In this document: one piece after another, positions 5,388 through 8,099 of the stretch | Layout: each line of letters opens with the position of its first letter | Position numbering within the stretch: position 1 is the first letter of the stretch | Assembly (NCBI GenBank): GCA_030618475.1 | Contig: JAUXDG010000113.1 | Coordinates: 1 to 8,099 of the forward strand | Source of the DNA: Gammaproteobacteria bacterium | GTDB taxonomy: Bacteria; Pseudomonadota; Gammaproteobacteria; DSM-19610 | Reading direction: 5' to 3' | DNA: 8,099 nucleotides | Notes under the pieces: model-generated | Databases searched by the model: none | What the model saw: only the letters and a program-made list of their open reading frames with translations | What the model was told of the DNA's origin: nothing | Translations under genes and position numbers: made by a program

Positions 5388-7916
5388 TCAGCCCCCGTAC
5401 ACATACTGGTAACGCAGATACAGGAAGCGGCCACGCGGGTTATGCAGCGCCCGGTTGAAAAAAGGCCAGCCCTCCAGGAACGGATCCTTGGGAGGTTGAT
5501 TGTTGAAAAGGTTTTCGGCGCCCAGGCTGAACGTTCCGCCAGACAGGGCCCGGGGCGACCAGTTGAACTGAGTATCGACCGTCGTCCAGTCACCGATCGA
5601 GTCGTCGGCATCCGGCCGGTCGTAACCGCTGACGTAGTTGACCGTGAGGCTTGCCTCGTAGGCAGCCCTGTTCCAGTCGATAATGCCCTGGCCACGCACC
5701 CGTGGACGTCCGTCCTCACCGGCAATGTCGTCGAAACCCTCGCCCTCCACCGCTTCCACGTCAAAGGCACCCAGGTAGCTGCCGGTCACGCTGAAGCCGA
5801 AATCACCGGCACGCCCCGTAGCCCAGTCGACACTGGTATCGAAGTCGATACCCCATATCTTCTGCTCCGCGACGTTCTGGAACGGGCTGAACACCACGAC
5901 GATGTTACCGTCGGGATCACGGATGACGTTTTCGGGAAACAGGTTGCTGTTATTGACATAGAACTGCGGGTCGTTGGTGACCGCGTCTTTGTTTTTGATC
6001 CTCCACACGTCGATACCGATATCCCACGCGTGGGTGACGTCCCACACCAGGCCGAGGCTGTAGTTATCCGACTGCTCGGCATCAAGATCATCATTTCCGC
6101 TGGCCAGCGTCGGCACTTCAACCACTTCGCCGGTGACCGGATCGAACACGCTCTCGAAAGAGAAGATCTCTTCGCTGTACAACTCCTGCAGGGTGGGTGC
6201 CTTAAAACCGGTACCGGCGCTGGCGCGCACCATCAGACTGTCCAGCGGCCGCCAGTTTGCGCCCAGTTTCGGATTGAAGTCGCTACCGAAATCATTGTAG
6301 TGGTCATAGCGCCCCGCCAACTGCAGTTCCACGTCGCTGAGTGCCGGAACCGAAAGCTCCACGAAGGCGGATTTCGAATTGCGGTCGCCGTCGGATGAGA
6401 TACCACCGATACCGAGCACGTCGCCACTCTCGGTGACCGGATCGAATTCGTCGGAGAATTCCTCGTTCCTGTACTCGGCACCCAGTGCCGCGGACAGCGC
6501 ACCGTGTTGCATCTGCAGGATGTCGGCACCGGCCTTGAAATCGAAGAAGTAAAGCCTGGACTCCCCATCGCGCCGGGTCCGGTAGCTCACAGCATCGGCA
6601 TCCAGATTCGGACTGGGGCCGTACAGATTGAGTGTGCCGTCATCCACGGCGTCCTGTACGCTGTCCTGCGTCGCGTACCCGGAAGTGCCTTTACTATTGG
6701 TGTCGATCTTTCCCCAGCCCGCACCGAGCTCCCAGTCCCAGTCACGCACAAGGCCGCGCACCCCGGCGAGCAGGTTGTAGGCGTCGGTCTCGAATCTATC
6801 GGTACGTGGGCCGAGTTCCTTCAGCCGGTAAATGACATCGACGTCTTCGCCCGGGAAGATAGTGTTGGGGTTGGTGCCGCTGACGGCGAACATCCCGGTC
6901 GTTGCTGCCAGATTGCGCTCCGTCTTGGAGTAGGTGTGGTTGGCGCGGGCAAACAGGTTGAGGTTATCGGTGATGTCATAGTTACCGGACCCTGTCAGGC
7001 CCACTCGCTGGGTCTCGGGAATAAGGGTGGTATCGGGTCCGAAATCGTATAGACAGAAGGGACCTTTCGCGGCACTGATGCGGTCCGATGGACAACGCGG
7101 ATCCGGATCCGGAAAACCGGCGGCACGAATGGTGGTGCCCGGGTTTCCCGCTCGGCTGCGGTCATCGATCGGCCCAAGCGAGGATTCGCTGACATCCCGG
7201 TTCTTCGACCACACCGGGTTGCGATCGATGACGTCAAAGCCGAGGGTGATATTACCTCTGTCACTGCTGAAACCCGTCGTGAAGCCGGCGTGGCCTTCAT
7301 CGGCATCGCCCTCACTGGTTTGGCCATAGAGGCCGGACATGTCGACGCCATCGAAATCCTTGCGCAATATGATATTGACCACCCCTGCAATGGCATCGGA
7401 ACCATAGATGGCCGAAGCCCCGTCCTTGAGAATCTCTACACGCTCGATGGAGCTGAGCGGAATCAGGTTGATGTCGACGAAACTCGAACTGCCATCCTGG
7501 CCGAACGGGAAGACAGGCATGCGACGACCGTCGATCAGCGTCAGAGTACGTGACACACCAAGCCCGCGAAGGTCGATGCCTGCCGAGGCCGGCGCAAACC
7601 CTTGGGTGAATTTTTCATCGACGATACCCGCCGCGTTGTATACCACCTTGCTGAACAGTTCATTGACGCTGGTGGCACCCGATTGCTCGATGGCCTCCCG
7701 GTCCAGGACAACCACGGGTAACACGCCCTCGATATCGGTACGCTGAATGTGCGAGCCGGTGACCGCGAACTTTTCAAACTCCATGAGTTGTTCCGAGTCC
7801 GCCCAGGCTGGCGGCCCGGACAAACAACACATCATAGCCGCGCATAGTGCCAATGCCCGCACGGGTGTTAGAGCCTTAATGCAGCCGATTTCCCTGGTCA
7901 TTATTTCCACGCTCAC
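5388..7916 (-). CDS. TonB-dependent outer-membrane receptor
   Basis: An 842-residue outer-membrane active transporter that takes up an unknown ligand with energy from TonB. Residues 1-39 form a signal peptide ending Ala-Trp-Ala before Asp40. A candidate TonB box region (EKFAVTGSHI, about 48-57) leads into the plug (about 58-185), which has the family motifs IDLRGLG, LIDGRR, IERVEILKDGASAIYGSDAIAGVVNI. The remainder is the beta-barrel, rich in alternating and aromatic residues; Cys275 and Cys288 are probably a disulfide in a loop. The start is GTG at 7914-7916 because AAGGAAA (7921-7927) lies 4 nt upstream; ATG at 7899-7901 is an alternative with a poorer ribosome site. The protein ends Tyr-Val-Tyr-Gly-Gly, two residues past the usual terminal aromatic. 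It is the first gene of the operon, 54 nt before the DUF3450 gene. Family assignment is firm; the substrate cannot be read from sequence. Confidence 0.96.
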   Translation of the reverse strand: MSVEIMTREIGCIKALTPVRALALCAAMMCCLSGPPAWADSEQLMEFEKFAVTGSHIQRTDIEGVLPVVVLDREAIEQSGATSVNELFSKVVYNAAGIVDEKFTQGFAPASAGIDLRGLGVSRTLTLIDGRRMPVFPFGQDGSSSFVDINLIPLSSIERVEILKDGASAIYGSDAIAGVVNIILRKDFDGVDMSGLYGQTSEGDADEGHAGFTTGFSSDRGNITLGFDVIDRNPVWSKNRDVSESSLGPIDDRSRAGNPGTTIRAAGFPDPDPRCPSDRISAAKGPFCLYDFGPDTTLIPETQRVGLTGSGNYDITDNLNLFARANHTYSKTERNLAATTGMFAVSGTNPNTIFPGEDVDVIYRLKELGPRTDRFETDAYNLLAGVRGLVRDWDWELGAGWGKIDTNSKGTSGYATQDSVQDAVDDGTLNLYGPSPNLDADAVSYRTRRDGESRLYFFDFKAGADILQMQHGALSAALGAEYRNEEFSDEFDPVTESGDVLGIGGISSDGDRNSKSAFVELSVPALSDVELQLAGRYDHYNDFGSDFNPKLGANWRPLDSLMVRASAGTGFKAPTLQELYSEEIFSFESVFDPVTGEVVEVPTLASGNDDLDAEQSDNYSLGLVWDVTHAWDIGIDVWRIKNKDAVTNDPQFYVNNSNLFPENVIRDPDGNIVVVFSPFQNVAEQKIWGIDFDTSVDWATGRAGDFGFSVTGSYLGAFDVEAVEGEGFDDIAGEDGRPRVRGQGIIDWNRAAYEASLTVNYVSGYDRPDADDSIGDWTTVDTQFNWSPRALSGGTFSLGAENLFNNQPPKDPFLEGWPFFNRALHNPRGRFLYLRYQYVYGG

Positions 7917-7920
7917 TTGC

Positions 7921-7927
7921 TTTCCTT
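7921..7927 (-). promoter_or_regulatory. Ribosome binding site of the receptor gene
   Basis: On the minus strand AAGGAAA lies 4 nt before the GTG at 7914-7916. It is the best purine-rich site in the leader and decides in favour of the GTG rather than the ATG 15 nt further on. Confidence 0.6.
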
Positions 7928-7973
7928 TTAACTACTTGCTAGCCCGAATTTCTCACCACATGCCCCACGGCAG

Positions 7974-8040
7974 AAGGTGAGGAATGGGACATTCCGAGAG
8001 GCTCCTCTGGAGGACCGTCTCTTGCTACGCAATTCACCTT
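7974..8040. other. Cloverleaf-like fold upstream of the receptor
   Basis: A 7-bp closing stem (AAGGTGA 7974-7980 with TCACCTT 8034-8040) encloses three hairpins that abut with almost no unpaired bases: GGAAT/ATTCC (7981-7995), the 26-nt imperfect palindrome (7996-8021) and TTGC/GCAA with a TAC loop (8022-8032). It could fold as RNA on either strand or as extruded single-stranded DNA. It lacks tRNA landmarks (no TTCRA T-loop, no 7-nt anticodon loop). Pairing was found by eye; its energy is not calculated. Confidence 0.4.
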
Positions 8041-8041
8041 G
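7996..8041 (+). repeat. Structured flanking repeat, right copy
   Basis: Positions 8014-8041 match the left-end repeat in inverted orientation: ACC, TCTCT, hairpin with TAC loop (TTGC 8022-8025, GCAA 8029-8032), then TTCACCTTG. Directly before it, 7996-8021 forms an imperfect 26-nt palindrome with a perfect inner part TCCTC-TG-GAGGA and outer GAGA/TCTC arms, only two internal mismatches. On the minus strand this reads GTAG, three bases, then the palindrome, which is the layout of REP elements. It lies 80 nt upstream of the receptor start, so it may be in the promoter or leader of the operon. Confidence 0.6.
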
Positions 8042-8067
8042 AAGGGCACAAAGGTCACGAAGGATTT
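8041..8067 (+). repeat. Three imperfect 9-bp tandem units
   Basis: GAAGGGCAC, AAAGGTCAC and GAAGGATTT follow each other without gaps; the first two differ at two positions and the third keeps only the first half. They begin on the last base of the flanking repeat, so they may belong to the same larger dispersed element, which runs toward the window edge. Confidence 0.4.
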
Positions 8068-8070
8068 CAG

Positions 8071-8095
8071 GGATAAAGGATTCCCCTGTTTATCC
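8071..8095. other. Inverted repeat near the right edge
   Basis: GGATAAA (8071-8077) and TTTATCC (8089-8095) are perfect complements around an 11-nt loop. No run of T follows within the window, so it is not a clear terminator; it could belong to a neighbouring gene outside the window or to the repeat element. Confidence 0.4.
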
Positions 8096-8099
8096 GTCG

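Larger units (their letters stand above)
7917..8099. other. Non-coding region upstream of the operon
   Basis: This 183-nt stretch holds the receptor ribosome site, the folded region (7974-8040), the 9-bp units and the edge hairpin. I find no convincing -35/-10 pair and no sequence resembling a Fur box on either strand. The operon promoter should lie here, but I cannot place it. Confidence 0.5.

Noticed and set aside
7098..7111. 14-bp perfect palindrome CGGATCCGGATCCG
   Set aside because: It lies inside the receptor gene and results from Asp-Pro-Asp-Pro codons; a regulatory role inside the coding region is not supported.
7974..8040. tRNA gene
   Set aside because: The 7-bp closing stem and three arms look tRNA-like, but there is no T-loop consensus, no D-loop GG, no 7-nt anticodon loop, and the linkers are missing.
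5..8041. Composite transposon with the operon as cargo
   Set aside because: The inverted repeats could be read as ends, but there is no transposase, and target-site duplications cannot be seen because the left copy reaches the window edge; a Ton operon of core genes is an unlikely cargo.
8041..8067. CRISPR array
   Set aside because: Units are 9 bp, imperfect and without spacers; no cas gene is present.

Overview
The window carries one co-directional block of seven genes, all on the minus strand, filling about 96% of the sequence (about 152-7916). Read in the direction of transcription (right to left) they are: a TonB-dependent outer-membrane receptor, a DUF3450 periplasmic coiled-coil protein, a long TtpC-like MotA/TolQ/ExbB protein with a periplasmic coiled-coil N-terminus, a short ExbB, an ExbD, a TonB, and an exported TPR protein. 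Gaps inside the block are 77 nt or less, two junctions overlap (17 nt and an ATGA 4-nt overlap), and no opposing gene interrupts it, so it reads as a single operon. I see no frameshift or broken gene.

This is a complete, self-contained Ton system of the 'TonB2/TtpC' type known from Vibrio and other marine Gammaproteobacteria. The order DUF3450 - TtpC-like - ExbB - ExbD - TonB - TPR is characteristic of that lineage. GC-rich coding sequence, Gram-negative envelope proteins with Sec signal peptides and this order point to a gammaproteobacterium, probably marine or aquatic; I cannot name the genus. Inferred teamwork: the ExbB/ExbD motor, with the TtpC-like second ExbB homologue, uses the proton-motive force to drive TonB, which pulls on the plug of the receptor; DUF3450 and the TPR protein are probable periplasmic accessory parts. 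The substrate is unknown, and no Fur-box-like sequence is visible upstream of the receptor.

The less ordinary part lies in the two non-coding ends (1-151 and 7917-8099). They contain two copies, in inverted orientation, of a ~30-bp sequence (5-34 and 8014-8041). Almost all differences between the copies fall at positions that pair with each other: a small hairpin with a constant TAC loop has one base pair swapped (C-G for T-A) and one whole base pair inserted or deleted. This suggests a structured repeat family (REP-like or another folded element) flanking the operon. The right copy is the 3' part of a tightly packed cloverleaf-like fold (7974-8040), followed by imperfect 9-bp tandem units and a further hairpin (8041-8095). 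No RNA gene, insertion sequence or CRISPR array is supported.
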